From: Candidatus Contendibacter sp.
GTDB lineage: Bacteria; Pseudomonadota; Gammaproteobacteria; Competibacterales; Competibacteraceae
NCBI GenBank assembly: GCA_008933795.1
Contig: WBUJ01000002.1
Location: 1-64,000, forward strand
Length of the DNA stretch: 64,000 nucleotides
Direction of reading: 5' to 3'
Part shown: positions 46,053-55,038 of the stretch, piece by piece
Layout of the letters: each line of letters starts with the position of its first letter
Position numbering within the stretch: position 1 is the stretch's first letter
The notes under the pieces: generated by a model
Databases searched by the model: none
Told to the model about the DNA's origin: nothing
What the model saw: the letters and a program-made list of their open reading frames with translations, nothing else
Position numbers and translations under genes: made by a program

Positions 46053-47612
46053 GTGAGTAGCTTGCCAGATGCGGAAATAAGAACAACTATAATTGGCGCT
46101 ATCCTAACCTTGGCGCTTATGATACTAATTCGAACAGCCTGGATTAGCGATGATGCGGCTATCACTGTACGAACCGTCCTTAATTTTATTCATGGCTATG
46201 GTCCTGTATTCAATATCGACGAGCGTGTTCAAGCTTATACCCATCCCTTATGGTTTCTGCTGATCTCAGCACTATCAGTAATCTTTGGGAATCCTTTTTA
46301 TACCATATTCGTATTGTCTATTACCATCTCCTTTTTTGTGTTCTGGTTATTAATTTCACAGGCCACCAATTTCTATGCTGGATTACTTGCAACAAGCGTT
46401 TTAATTCTTTCCAAAGCCTACATGGATTTTTCAACGTCAGGTCTTGAGAATCCCTTATCGCATCTGCTTGTTATTGCAGGGATAATTTTTAGTTATCGAT
46501 CTGTTGAAAATGACCGCATTTACGACCAGATTATCTGTTTCCTCTCGTGTTCACTTCTTTACCTTAGCAGACCCGATCTTCTAGTTTTGATAGGCCCTTT
46601 TTTCCTGGTTGTATTGTTCAAAACTTACCGTTCTCTAAAAAAAACCATCCAAATCCTCGCTATCATTAGCTTTCCGGTTTTAATTTGGACCGCATTCTCC
46701 CTAATTTATTATGGATTCCCTTTTCCTAATACTGCCTATGCCAAGCTGGGCACTGGTATAAGCTTGTTGGAGAGTGCAAACCAAGGTTGGTTTTACTTTC
46801 TTGATTCGGTTTCCCGTGATCCAATAACGCTCCCGACAATCGCGCTGGGATTGATAATTGGGTTTAAATCATCAGTTATCGGCTTCTCTCTTGCTTTGGG
46901 ATGTGTTTTTTACTTAGCATATATAGTTACTATTGGGGGCGACTTTATGTCAGGGCGCTTTTTCACACCACCACTCTTGGTAGCCGCCATTATCTGCTCC
47001 CGCTCCAGCCTTTCAATATTTCAGGTAAAAATCCTTGCGATAGCAACCGGGTTGCTAGGTCTAGCAAATATCAATGCTAATCTATTAAGTGGGTCATTCT
47101 ACCCTCATAATAATAACCAAATAATTTCTTTAAGTGGAATTGCAGACGAACGCGGTGGCTATTTCCAGCAACGTGGGCTATTATTATCAGCTAGAAGTTC
47201 TTTTTACTACCCGGAATGGGGTGACAATGAGATTAAGACAGTCATAATAGCCTGTGGAGGCATAGGTTATGCCTCTATAAATAGTGGACCATCGACCCAT
47301 TTTATTGACGAGTGCGCCCTTGCGGATCCGCTACTTGCCCGACTTCCCGCTCAGTATAACCCTAAATGGCGCATAGGTCATTTTATACGCCAGATACCTA
47401 CCAATTATATGGAAAGTGTTAAAAAAGGAGTTAATTTACTTGCGGATTCTACGACTAAAAAATATTATGATTCAATTCGAGTTATAACGCGAGGTCCCTT
47501 GTTTGAGCGTGAAAGACTTTATGAAATTCTACGCATCAATCTAGGCTTAGTGAAAAAACCTGATTGGGATTTATATAAATACCGGTTAATCCCACCATCC
47601 TCGTCAGGCTAA
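46053..47612 (+). CDS. Polytopic GT-C-like glycosyltransferase (AftB/LphB-like)
   Basis: A 519-residue membrane protein with roughly 9-10 hydrophobic segments between residues 10 and 350 and a soluble C-terminal region. The first loop has WISDDAAITVR and ERVQAYTHPLWF, the paired aspartates expected of GT-C enzymes using polyprenyl-phosphate sugars, and a later loop has GGDFMSGRFFTPP. These motifs recall AftB of mycobacteria and Legionella LphB. It would add a sugar to an envelope glycan on the outer face of the membrane; acceptor unknown. It begins with GTG and has no clear ribosome site. AT-rich, so probably acquired. Confidence 0.75.
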   Translation: MSSLPDAEIRTTIIGAILTLALMILIRTAWISDDAAITVRTVLNFIHGYGPVFNIDERVQAYTHPLWFLLISALSVIFGNPFYTIFVLSITISFFVFWLLISQATNFYAGLLATSVLILSKAYMDFSTSGLENPLSHLLVIAGIIFSYRSVENDRIYDQIICFLSCSLLYLSRPDLLVLIGPFFLVVLFKTYRSLKKTIQILAIISFPVLIWTAFSLIYYGFPFPNTAYAKLGTGISLLESANQGWFYFLDSVSRDPITLPTIALGLIIGFKSSVIGFSLALGCVFYLAYIVTIGGDFMSGRFFTPPLLVAAIICSRSSLSIFQVKILAIATGLLGLANINANLLSGSFYPHNNNQIISLSGIADERGGYFQQRGLLLSARSSFYYPEWGDNEIKTVIIACGGIGYASINSGPSTHFIDECALADPLLARLPAQYNPKWRIGHFIRQIPTNYMESVKKGVNLLADSTTKKYYDSIRVITRGPLFERERLYEILRINLGLVKKPDWDLYKYRLIPPSSSG

Positions 47613-47666
47613 TAATTATTAGTTAATATGACACTCCTATCTAATTTGTAGAATCATCGCTTTTGA

Positions 47667-47742
47667 ACAACCCCGGCGCTACGCGCTACTCCTCCTTATC
47701 CAAGGATGGGAAATGCCACAACCTGTATAGGATCGCTATAGT
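47667..47742 (-). repeat. Dispersed palindromic repeat, copy 3
   Basis: 47667-47712 closely matches 32085-32130 (CCCCGGCGCTACGCGC followed by CCTCCTTATCCAAGGA). The adjoining ATAGGATCGCTATAGT (47727-47742) matches the right arm of the inverted repeat at 61748-61764. The element may thus be a composite of both motifs. Confidence 0.65.
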
Positions 47743-47759
47743 AAAAATCCCCTGGCAAA

Positions 47760-47800
47760 AAAACAGGCTCGCGGTCTTGACCAGACCGCGAGCCTGTTTT
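47760..47800. terminator. Strong bidirectional intrinsic terminator
   Basis: AAAACAGGCTCGCGGTC and its exact complement GACCGCGAGCCTGTTTT form a 17-18-base perfect stem with a 5-7-base loop, flanked by A-runs on the left and T-runs on the right. It serves both the plus-strand glycosyltransferase gene and the minus-strand thiM, 24 bases after the thiM stop. Confidence 0.92.
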
Positions 47801-47823
47801 GCTTTTATGGGAATCTTCGAAAG

Positions 47824-48627
47824 CTAACCTTTTTCCAGCTTCAGCCGTTGCGCCAAATCACTTTGCGTCATCGCATACAACGCATCCAGCAACGCCACTT
47901 GCAAACTTCCTGGTCCCGCCGCCCGCCCTGCCGCGATTTCCCCCGCCACGCCGAACACAGCCAGCCCCGCTACCGTTGCGACCAGCGGATCGCGCTCCAC
48001 CGCCAGAAACGCCCCGATGATCGCCGTCGCCGAGCAACCCAGCCCGGTGACGCGCGTCATCAGCGGATGGCCGTTGGCAATCGCCGCCACTTGCGTTCCG
48101 TCGGTCACGTAATCCACCGCGCCGGTGACAGCGACCACCGCACCAGTTTCCGCCGCCAGCGTTCGTGCCGCATCCACCGCGGTCTCCGAACCTTGCAAGC
48201 TGTCCACTCCCCTACCCTCGCTCGCCTGGCGAGCCAGCGTCAGGATTTCCGAACCGTTGCCCCGAATCACGTTCGGCCGCAACCGCGCTAGCGCGCCCGC
48301 CGCCGCGCGCCGGTAGGGCGTTGCTCCCGCTCCCACCGGATCGAGAATCCAGGGTACGCCCGCCGCTCGCGCCCGCATGGCCGCCAGCCTGCACGCCGCA
48401 ATTTGCTCCGAGTACAGCGTGCCGATATTGACGACCAGCGCTTGGCTGAGAGAAACGAAATCCTCCACCTCATCGCAGGAATGCACCATCGCCGGCGACG
48501 CGCCCAGCGCCAGCAGCGCATTCGCGGTGTTGTTCATCACCACGAAATTGGTGATGTTATGCACCAGCGGCTGCCGCTCGCGCACCGCGATCAACAAGCT
48601 CCAGATGGCATCGGCACTCGTTGTCAT
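47824..48627 (-). CDS. thiM: Hydroxyethylthiazole kinase
   Basis: Phosphorylates 4-methyl-5-(2-hydroxyethyl)thiazole for thiamine salvage. The 267-residue length is standard, with the hallmark PLVHNITNFVVMNNTANALLA near residue 18, LGASPAMVHS, WILDPVGAGATPYR near 95 and catalytic-loop VTGLGCSATAIIGAF near 190. It starts two bases after the malQ stop, so it is the last gene of a glgC-malQ-thiM transcript ending at a strong terminator. No other thiamine genes and no TPP riboswitch are seen near it. Confidence 0.95.
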   Translation of the reverse strand: MTTSADAIWSLLIAVRERQPLVHNITNFVVMNNTANALLALGASPAMVHSCDEVEDFVSLSQALVVNIGTLYSEQIAACRLAAMRARAAGVPWILDPVGAGATPYRRAAAGALARLRPNVIRGNGSEILTLARQASEGRGVDSLQGSETAVDAARTLAAETGAVVAVTGAVDYVTDGTQVAAIANGHPLMTRVTGLGCSATAIIGAFLAVERDPLVATVAGLAVFGVAGEIAAGRAAGPGSLQVALLDALYAMTQSDLAQRLKLEKG

Positions 48628-48629
48628 CG

Positions 48630-50105
48630 CTACACTCGCCCGTACAGCGCCAACAAATGCCGATAATGCTCGGCGACGCTTGGCTTGACTTGCTCCCAGC
48701 GGAACCGCCAGCGCCAGTTGCCCTCCGCGATACCTGGCCGGTTCATCCGGTCCTCGCCGCCGAGTTCCAGCAGGTCCTGCATGGGCACGACCGCCAGCCG
48801 CGCTATCGAGGCAAACGCCGCCCGCGCCAACAATTCCGGCATCCGCTCCGCTCCGCCGCCCAGATAATCGAACAGATGCGCCCGGGTCCGCTCGTCGAGT
48901 TCCGCGAACCAGCCCAGCGTCGTGTTGTTGTCGTGCGTGCCGGTGTAAACCACGGAATTGACAATATGGTTGTGTGGCAGATAGGGGTTGTCGGCCCCGC
49001 CGCCGAAGGCGAAATGCAGCACCTTCATGCCCGGGAGGCCATGGGTATCGCGCAGCGCCTCAACCTCGGGCGTGATGATGCCCAAATCCTCGGCCACCAG
49101 CGGTAAGCCGCCGAACTCCGCCCGCAACGCCCGGAACAATTCATCGCCCGGCGCTTGCCGCCATTGTCCCACTACCGCCGTTTCCGCGCTGGCGGGAATT
49201 TCCCAATACGCTTCCAGCCCCCGGAAATGATCGATGCGCAAGAGGTCGAATTGAGTAAGTTGCGTGCGGATGCGCTCCTTCCACCACTGGAATCCATCGG
49301 TCCGCATCCGCTCCCAGGCGTAATGTGGATTGCCCCACAACTGACCGGTGGCGGAGAAGTAATCCGGCGGCACCCCGGCCACCACGGTTCTCCGCCCCTC
49401 GCCATCGAGCAAAAACGCCTCGCGCCGCGCCCACACGTCCGCGCTGTCGTAGCCGACGAACAGTGGAATATCGCCGAACATCAGAATGCCCCGCTCGTTG
49501 GCGCGACGCTTAAGTGTTGTCCACTGCTGGTAAAACAAAAACTGTTCGAACTGGGCTTGGACAATAGCATCGGCGGATTGCCGCCGCGCGGTGGCTAGCG
49601 CATGAGGCTGGCGATCGCGCAACTCGCGCGGCCAGTCGAACCAAGCCCGCTGCCCCTGCTCCGCTCGGATTGCCTGATACAGGGCATAATCGTCCAACCA
49701 ATGTCGATGCTGGCTCAGAAAAGCTTCGTGGGCGCCGCGTTCCACCTCGCCCCGCTTCCGAAAGCCGTGTCTCGCCTCGTTCAAGCGCCGCTGGCGGTAC
49801 GCCCAACCGTCCTCGCCAGAACGCGGCCCACCGTCGGGGCTCAGCCAGCCTGCCTCGATCAGCGGCTCCAGGGCAATCAATCGGGGGTTGCCCGCATGAA
49901 CCGACTGCGCCGAATACGGTGACAGGTCGTCGTGGGTCGGTCCTAGCGGCAACGTCTGCCAGACCGTGAATCCGCAATCCGCCATGAAGTCCACCAGCCG
50001 ATGGGCGTCCGGCCCCAGATCGCCGTTGCCATGGCCGCCCGGTAGCGAGGTTGGATGCAATAGCAATCCCGCGCGCCGGCGGTTGAAGGGCGAATCTGTG
50101 CTCAT
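48630..50105 (-). CDS. malQ: 4-alpha-glucanotransferase (amylomaltase)
   Basis: A GH77 enzyme that moves maltooligosaccharide segments, recycling short glucans from glycogen breakdown; cytoplasmic. The 491 residues match the short (Thermus/plant D-enzyme) form. Motifs are LHPTSLPGGHGNGDLG, FGDIPLFVGYDSADVWARRE, nucleophile region LLRIDHFRGLEAYWEIPA, acid/base VAEDLGIITPEV, and YTGTHDNNTTLGWF. It lies 93 bases downstream of glgC. The pairing fits cyclic glycogen storage and use. Confidence 0.96.
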   Translation of the reverse strand: MSTDSPFNRRRAGLLLHPTSLPGGHGNGDLGPDAHRLVDFMADCGFTVWQTLPLGPTHDDLSPYSAQSVHAGNPRLIALEPLIEAGWLSPDGGPRSGEDGWAYRQRRLNEARHGFRKRGEVERGAHEAFLSQHRHWLDDYALYQAIRAEQGQRAWFDWPRELRDRQPHALATARRQSADAIVQAQFEQFLFYQQWTTLKRRANERGILMFGDIPLFVGYDSADVWARREAFLLDGEGRRTVVAGVPPDYFSATGQLWGNPHYAWERMRTDGFQWWKERIRTQLTQFDLLRIDHFRGLEAYWEIPASAETAVVGQWRQAPGDELFRALRAEFGGLPLVAEDLGIITPEVEALRDTHGLPGMKVLHFAFGGGADNPYLPHNHIVNSVVYTGTHDNNTTLGWFAELDERTRAHLFDYLGGGAERMPELLARAAFASIARLAVVPMQDLLELGGEDRMNRPGIAEGNWRWRFRWEQVKPSVAEHYRHLLALYGRV

Positions 50106-50198
50106 CGTAATTGACTCCTTGAATTAACGAATTTTATTGGTTGAACGAACTGAAGAAAGGTCAAAGACGCCATTTGTTGGTTTTCGGCCTCCCTGGCC

Positions 50199-51470
50199 TC
50201 AACGAATCCGATGCAACTCCTGCCCCAGCATCTCGCGCGTGATCAGCACCACACCCTTCTCGGTGCGATAAAACTGCCGCGCGTCCTCCTCGGCATTCTC
50301 GCCGACCACCGTGCCCGGTGGAATGACGCAGCCTCGGTCGATGATCACCTTGCTCAAGTGACAATAGCGGCCGATATCCACCTGTGGCAACACCACGGCA
50401 TCTCGTAACTGCACGAAGGAATGCACCTGCACCTGCGGGAACAACAGCGAGTGATTCACGTAGCCACCCGAAATGATGCAACCATCCGCCACCATGGAAT
50501 CCACCGCCATGCCTCGCCGTCCGTCGTCGTCGAACACGAACTTGGCGGGCGGCAATTGTTCCTGATAGGTCCAGATCGGCCAGTGCTCGTCGTACAGATT
50601 CAACTCCGGATCCACGCCGACCAGTTCCATGTTCGACTCCCAAAACGCATCCACGGTGCCCACATCGCGCCAGTAGCTCTGCGCCTTGGTCTGCACGTCG
50701 CGAAACGGGTAGATCATCACTCGATGCCGGTCCAGCAGGCGCGGCAGCAAATCCTTGCCAAAATCGTGGCTGGAATCCGGGTCTTCGGCATCCTCAATCA
50801 ACTGTTCGTACAGGAATTGAGTGTTGAATATGTAGATTCCCATCGATGCGAGCGCCACGTCATCTCGGCCCAATAAGGTTTCCGGCGTTTGTGGTTTTTC
50901 CACGAACCGGACCACTTCGTCGCGGTCATTTGTCGTCAGCACCCCGAATTCGTGCGCCCGCTCGCGCGGCACCTCGATGCCGCCGATCGTGATGTCCGCC
51001 TTGCTTTCCACGTGAAGCGCCAGCATCGGGCCATAATCCATCTTGTAGATGTGATCTCCGGCCAAAATCAACACGAATTCGGGCGCGTGGTTGCGGATAA
51101 TATCCAAATTCTGGTAGACCGCATCGGCCGTGCCCTTGTACCACGAAGCTTCGTCGATCCGCTGCTGGGCCGGTAATAATTCCACGAATTCGCCGAACTC
51201 GCCACGGAGGAAACCCCAGCCGCGCTGGATGTGCTGGATCAGCGAATGCGCTTTGTACTGGGTCAGCACGCAGACTCGCCTAATTCCAGAGTTGATACAA
51301 TTGGATAGCGGAAAATCGATGATCCGATACTTGCCGCCAAAGTGCGTGGCTGGCTTGGCGCGCCACAAGGTAAGCTGCTTGAGTCGACTGCCTCGCCCGC
51401 CCGCTAGAATCAGCGCAAGCGTCTCCCGAGTCAGGCGGCTGACAAAACGTGAGGTGATGGCGGTGCTCAT
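50199..51470 (-). CDS. glgC: Glucose-1-phosphate adenylyltransferase (ADP-glucose pyrophosphorylase)
   Basis: The committed step of glycogen synthesis: glucose-1-phosphate and ATP to ADP-glucose. The 423-residue protein has the nucleotide loop LILAGGRGSRLKQLTLWRAKPA near residue 18, FGGKYRIIDFPLSNC, the substrate site GTADAVYQNLD and KMDYGPML, FVEKPQTP, and a C-terminal left-handed beta-helix with hexapeptide-like repeats. It is the first gene of the glgC-malQ-thiM operon and diverges from glgB across 226 bases, so both directions may share control. Confidence 0.96.
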   Translation of the reverse strand: MSTAITSRFVSRLTRETLALILAGGRGSRLKQLTLWRAKPATHFGGKYRIIDFPLSNCINSGIRRVCVLTQYKAHSLIQHIQRGWGFLRGEFGEFVELLPAQQRIDEASWYKGTADAVYQNLDIIRNHAPEFVLILAGDHIYKMDYGPMLALHVESKADITIGGIEVPRERAHEFGVLTTNDRDEVVRFVEKPQTPETLLGRDDVALASMGIYIFNTQFLYEQLIEDAEDPDSSHDFGKDLLPRLLDRHRVMIYPFRDVQTKAQSYWRDVGTVDAFWESNMELVGVDPELNLYDEHWPIWTYQEQLPPAKFVFDDDGRRGMAVDSMVADGCIISGGYVNHSLLFPQVQVHSFVQLRDAVVLPQVDIGRYCHLSKVIIDRGCVIPPGTVVGENAEEDARQFYRTEKGVVLITREMLGQELHRIR

Positions 51471-51633
51471 GCGTTTAACGTTCCTCTCTGCTATGCTGAT
51501 CCAATTTTCGAGCCTGGCGGTTCGAACGGCGCGCTCGCCCCGCCGAGGACAAGGCGACCACGGGTAGCGAAGGGATGCTCGAAGCGTTGATCGACCTTAA
51601 GCATAGTCGGTTTCAATCTATGGTTTTGGCCAC

Positions 51634-51653
51634 TCCCGGTGTTTTGACCGGGA
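51634..51653. promoter_or_regulatory. Stem-loop in the glgC/glgB divergent region
   Basis: TCCCGGT-GTTTTG-ACCGGGA is a perfect seven-base stem 44 bases before the glgB ATG. It could be an operator for a shared regulator or a leader hairpin of glgB. No clear promoter boxes were recognised in this 226-base gap. Confidence 0.4.
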
Positions 51654-51696
51654 TGATCGAAGTACGAACGAACGAATGTGATACCCCACGATTTTG

Positions 51697-53931
51697 ATGA
51701 CGCCCCCTGAACATAGCGATACTCCTCAAAACTTGGACGCATCCGCCGTCGATCGGATCATGACCGATGCCGCGTTGCTGCACGCGGGTCTTCACCCCGA
51801 CCCATTCGCGGTGCTCGGTCGCCGCAATCGCGGCGACCGAGCGATCATACGGGCGTTCCTGCCCGGCGCCCAACAGGCGCGCTTGCCCGATATTGATCAG
51901 CCACTGTGGCGATTGGCGGATACCGATCTGTTCGAGTGGCGCGGCGCTGCTGACGTGCTGCCGCTGCATTACCGGCTGGCTTGGATCGATGTCGCTGACC
52001 GCGAGCAGGTCACTCATGATCCCTATAGCTTTTCTCCGCAGCTTAGCCTGTACGATCTCCACCTGTTTAACGAGGGGCGCCATCTGCATATCCATCGAGT
52101 GTTGGGCGCGCATCTGCGGGTGGTGGATCACATCGCCGGGGTGCTGTTCGCGGTTTGGGCGCCGAACGCCGCTCGGGTCAGCGTGGTGGGCGACTTCAAC
52201 CAGTGGAACGGTCTACGCCATCCCTTGCGTCGCCGAGGTGGCGTCTGGGAACTGTTTGTTCCCGACGTGGACGCGGGCTCGCGCTACCAGTTTGAGCTTC
52301 AGGTTCGGGAGACGGGCGAGCGGTTGCGCAAAAGCGATCCCTATGGTCGCGGGTTCGAGCAGCGTCCGGCCAACTTTGCCCTGGTGGTGGAGGATACACC
52401 CTATCCATGGCGTGATGAGATTTGGATGACCCGGAGGCGGCGATGGAATTGGACACGCGCTCCGCTGGCAGTCTACGAAGTCCATCTGGGTTCCTGGCAG
52501 CGGGACGAACGCGGTGACTATCTGGATTATAAGGAACTGGCGCGACGCTTGGTCGCTTATGTCGGTTCGCTGGGCTTCACCCATATCGAATTGATGCCCC
52601 TCACCGAACATCCTTTGGATGCCTCTTGGGGCTATCAGCCGACTGGGTACTTCGCCCCAACCAGTCGTCATGGTGGTCCGCATGATTTCCGCTGGCTCGT
52701 GGATTACTGTCATCAAGCGGGTATCGGCGTCATTCTGGACTGGGTGCCCGGTCACTTTCCCAAGGACGCGCATGGTTTGGCCCAGTTTGACGGTACCTAT
52801 CTTTACGAGCACGAGGATCCGGACCGCCGCGAGCAGCGGGGTTGGGGTACGCTGGCGTTCGACTATGGTCGAAATCAGGTGAAGAATTTCCTGCTGGCCA
52901 GCGCCTGTTTCTGGTTGGAGGAATGTCATTTGGATGGCCTGCGGGTGGATGCCGTCGCATCCATGCTATACCTGGATTATGCCCGTGAGTCGGGCGAGTG
53001 GGCGCCGAATCTATTCGGCGGCAACGAAAATCTGGAGGCGGTTGCCTTCCTGCGAGAACTTAATGATGTCATTCATCGTCGTTATCCGGGGGTTCTGATG
53101 ATCGCCGAGGAATCCACGGCTTGGCCATTGGTGACTCGGCCTTCCTGGATGGGGGGTTTGGGATTTGGCATGAAGTGGAATATGGGATGGATGCACGATA
53201 TCTTGGAGTATTTATCGTGTGATCCGGCTTTGCGTCGTCATCATCACGAACTATTGACTTTCGGCCTGCTGTACGCTTTCACTGAAAACTTTATGCTACC
53301 TTTGTCTCATGATGAAGTTGTGCATGGTAAAGGTTCTTTGCTATCCAGGATGCCGGGGAATCGCTACCAGCGATTTGCTAATCTGCGTTTGCTTTACCTT
53401 TATATGTGGACTTATCCAGGTAAAAAATTTTTATTCATGGGCAATGAACTGGCGCAGGAACAGGAATGGGATTTTTCTTCGATTCTCGACTGGGAGTCGC
53501 TAAGTCAGCCGGAGTATCGAGGGATACAGATGCTGGTTCGCGATCTTAATCATCTTTATCGGTCGATAGCAAGTCTGCACGATTCTGAATTTTCTCAGGA
53601 GGGCTTTGAGTGGCTGGATTGCCATGATGCCGCCCGGTCGGTGGTAGTCTATTTGCGCCGTGGTGGTGGAGATGATCCTGTCTTGGTGGTTCTGAATTTT
53701 TCGGCGGTAGTGCGTTTGGATTATCGTGTGGGGGTGCCACTCTCAGGATTTTATCAGGAGGTTCTTAATTCAGATGCTGGAATTTATGGTGGCGGTGGCG
53801 GTAGCGTGGAAAATGGTATGGTGCATGCTGAGTTAATACCGTATTTTGGGTATCCTTGCTCGCTGGTGCTGGACTTGCCGCCATTGAGTGGTCTGGTGCT
53901 AGTTTCTCGTAGGGAATATTTTGATGGTTGA
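51697..53931 (+). CDS. glgB: 1,4-alpha-glucan branching enzyme
   Basis: Introduces alpha-1,6 branches into glycogen. The 744 residues include the N-terminal CBM48-type domains (about 25-220; FAVWAPNAARVSVVGDFNQW) and a GH13 barrel with EVHLGSWQR, DWVPGHFPKD, nucleophile region DGLRVDAVASMLYLDY, acid/base MIAEEST, and LPLSHDEVVHGKGSLL. ATG 51697 is taken as the start; a TTG directly before it is an alternative. No clear ribosome site is visible. From about 53150 the gene becomes less GC-rich, a trend that continues through cysB and the tus-like gene. Confidence 0.95.
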   Translation: MTPPEHSDTPQNLDASAVDRIMTDAALLHAGLHPDPFAVLGRRNRGDRAIIRAFLPGAQQARLPDIDQPLWRLADTDLFEWRGAADVLPLHYRLAWIDVADREQVTHDPYSFSPQLSLYDLHLFNEGRHLHIHRVLGAHLRVVDHIAGVLFAVWAPNAARVSVVGDFNQWNGLRHPLRRRGGVWELFVPDVDAGSRYQFELQVRETGERLRKSDPYGRGFEQRPANFALVVEDTPYPWRDEIWMTRRRRWNWTRAPLAVYEVHLGSWQRDERGDYLDYKELARRLVAYVGSLGFTHIELMPLTEHPLDASWGYQPTGYFAPTSRHGGPHDFRWLVDYCHQAGIGVILDWVPGHFPKDAHGLAQFDGTYLYEHEDPDRREQRGWGTLAFDYGRNQVKNFLLASACFWLEECHLDGLRVDAVASMLYLDYARESGEWAPNLFGGNENLEAVAFLRELNDVIHRRYPGVLMIAEESTAWPLVTRPSWMGGLGFGMKWNMGWMHDILEYLSCDPALRRHHHELLTFGLLYAFTENFMLPLSHDEVVHGKGSLLSRMPGNRYQRFANLRLLYLYMWTYPGKKFLFMGNELAQEQEWDFSSILDWESLSQPEYRGIQMLVRDLNHLYRSIASLHDSEFSQEGFEWLDCHDAARSVVVYLRRGGGDDPVLVVLNFSAVVRLDYRVGVPLSGFYQEVLNSDAGIYGGGGGSVENGMVHAELIPYFGYPCSLVLDLPPLSGLVLVSRREYFDG

Positions 53932-54001
53932 AGATCGGCTATGGATTGAATTTAAAAGTTGCTGCTGATTGATTGATGGCCAAATCTTTATGGAGTCTGC
54001 C

Positions 54002-54976
54002 GTGAAGTTGCAACAGCTACGCTATCTAGTTGCTATTGTTCGTAATAATATGAATATCTCCGCTGCGGCGGAGAGTCTGTATACTTCTCAACCAGGTATT
54101 AGTAAACAGTTGCGGTTGCTGGAGGAAGAACTGGGTGTTGAATTGTTCAATCGCAATGGTAAGCATCTGACCGAGATGACCCCGATCGGGCGGCAGATTA
54201 TTATTAAGGTGGAGATTATTCTGCGTGAGATCAATAATATCCAGATCTTGGCTGAGGAGTACCGCGATGATCGGCGTGGTAGTTTATCCATTGCCACGAC
54301 ACATACTCAAGCTCGCTATGCTTTGCCGCCGGTTGTCAAACTTTTTCGGGAGCGTTATCCGGCAGTAACTTTGCAGATTCATCAAGGTTCTCCGACACAG
54401 ATTGCTGAGATGGTGCAGTCTGGCGAGGTGGATTTTGCGATTGCTACCGAGTCCTTGGAACTGTTCGAGGATTTGGTGATGATGCCTTGTTATGTTTGGC
54501 AACGCTGTGTGTTGGTGCCGTGCGAACATCCGTTGGCTGAACTGGGTCAACTGACTTTGCAGGATGTTGCTCGGTATCCGCTGGTGACTTATGTATTTGG
54601 TTTTACTGGCCGATCTCAGTTGGATGAGGCATTCCGGAATGCGCAGTTGAGGCCTGTGGTGGCTTTTACCGCAACTGATGCGGATGTGATTAAAACTTAT
54701 GTCCGTCTGGGGATGGGAGTTGGTATTGTTGCGCGGATGGCTTATGACCCGAGACAGGATCAGGATTTGGTGCGACTGGATGCGGGCCATTTGTTTGCGG
54801 CTAACGTAACTAGGATCGGGTTTCGGCGCGGTATGTTTTTGCGGTGTTATATGTATGACTTTATTGAGTTATTTGCTCCTCACTTGACTAAGGAGCGGGT
54901 GCGGATGATAGAGCGGTTTCAGACTTCGGAGGAGATTGATGCATTGTTTGAGGGGGTTGAGTTGCCGGTTTTCTAG
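54002..54976 (+). CDS. cysB: LysR-type regulator CysB
   Basis: Master activator of sulfate assimilation, responding to N-acetylserine. With the GTG at 54002 (GGAG six bases upstream) the protein is 324 residues, the same as E. coli CysB, and begins KLQQLRYLVAIVRNNMNIS, the conserved N-terminus; earlier ATGs at 53969 and 53990 add non-conserved residues. The HTH (AAAESLYTSQPGISKQLRLL) is followed by the effector domain (SLSIATTHTQARYALPPV). The cysTWA genes it would control lie 3.4 kb downstream. The region is AT-richer than its neighbours. Confidence 0.95.
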   Translation: MKLQQLRYLVAIVRNNMNISAAAESLYTSQPGISKQLRLLEEELGVELFNRNGKHLTEMTPIGRQIIIKVEIILREINNIQILAEEYRDDRRGSLSIATTHTQARYALPPVVKLFRERYPAVTLQIHQGSPTQIAEMVQSGEVDFAIATESLELFEDLVMMPCYVWQRCVLVPCEHPLAELGQLTLQDVARYPLVTYVFGFTGRSQLDEAFRNAQLRPVVAFTATDADVIKTYVRLGMGVGIVARMAYDPRQDQDLVRLDAGHLFAANVTRIGFRRGMFLRCYMYDFIELFAPHLTKERVRMIERFQTSEEIDALFEGVELPVF

Positions 54977-55038
54977 TGGTTGTTTTTGGTGTGTTGGTGT
55001 TGAGAACTCTCATGATGATGATATAGAAAGGAATATGG

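Noticed and set aside
48628-48900. TPP riboswitch for thiM
   Set aside because: The region upstream of thiM is malQ coding sequence and no thi-box pattern was recognised.
54995-55020. A GTTGAGAACT sequence upstream of the tus-like gene resembling a Ter core
   Set aside because: It needs an extra base to match the GTTGTAACTA-type core and stands alone; no second oriented copy was seen.
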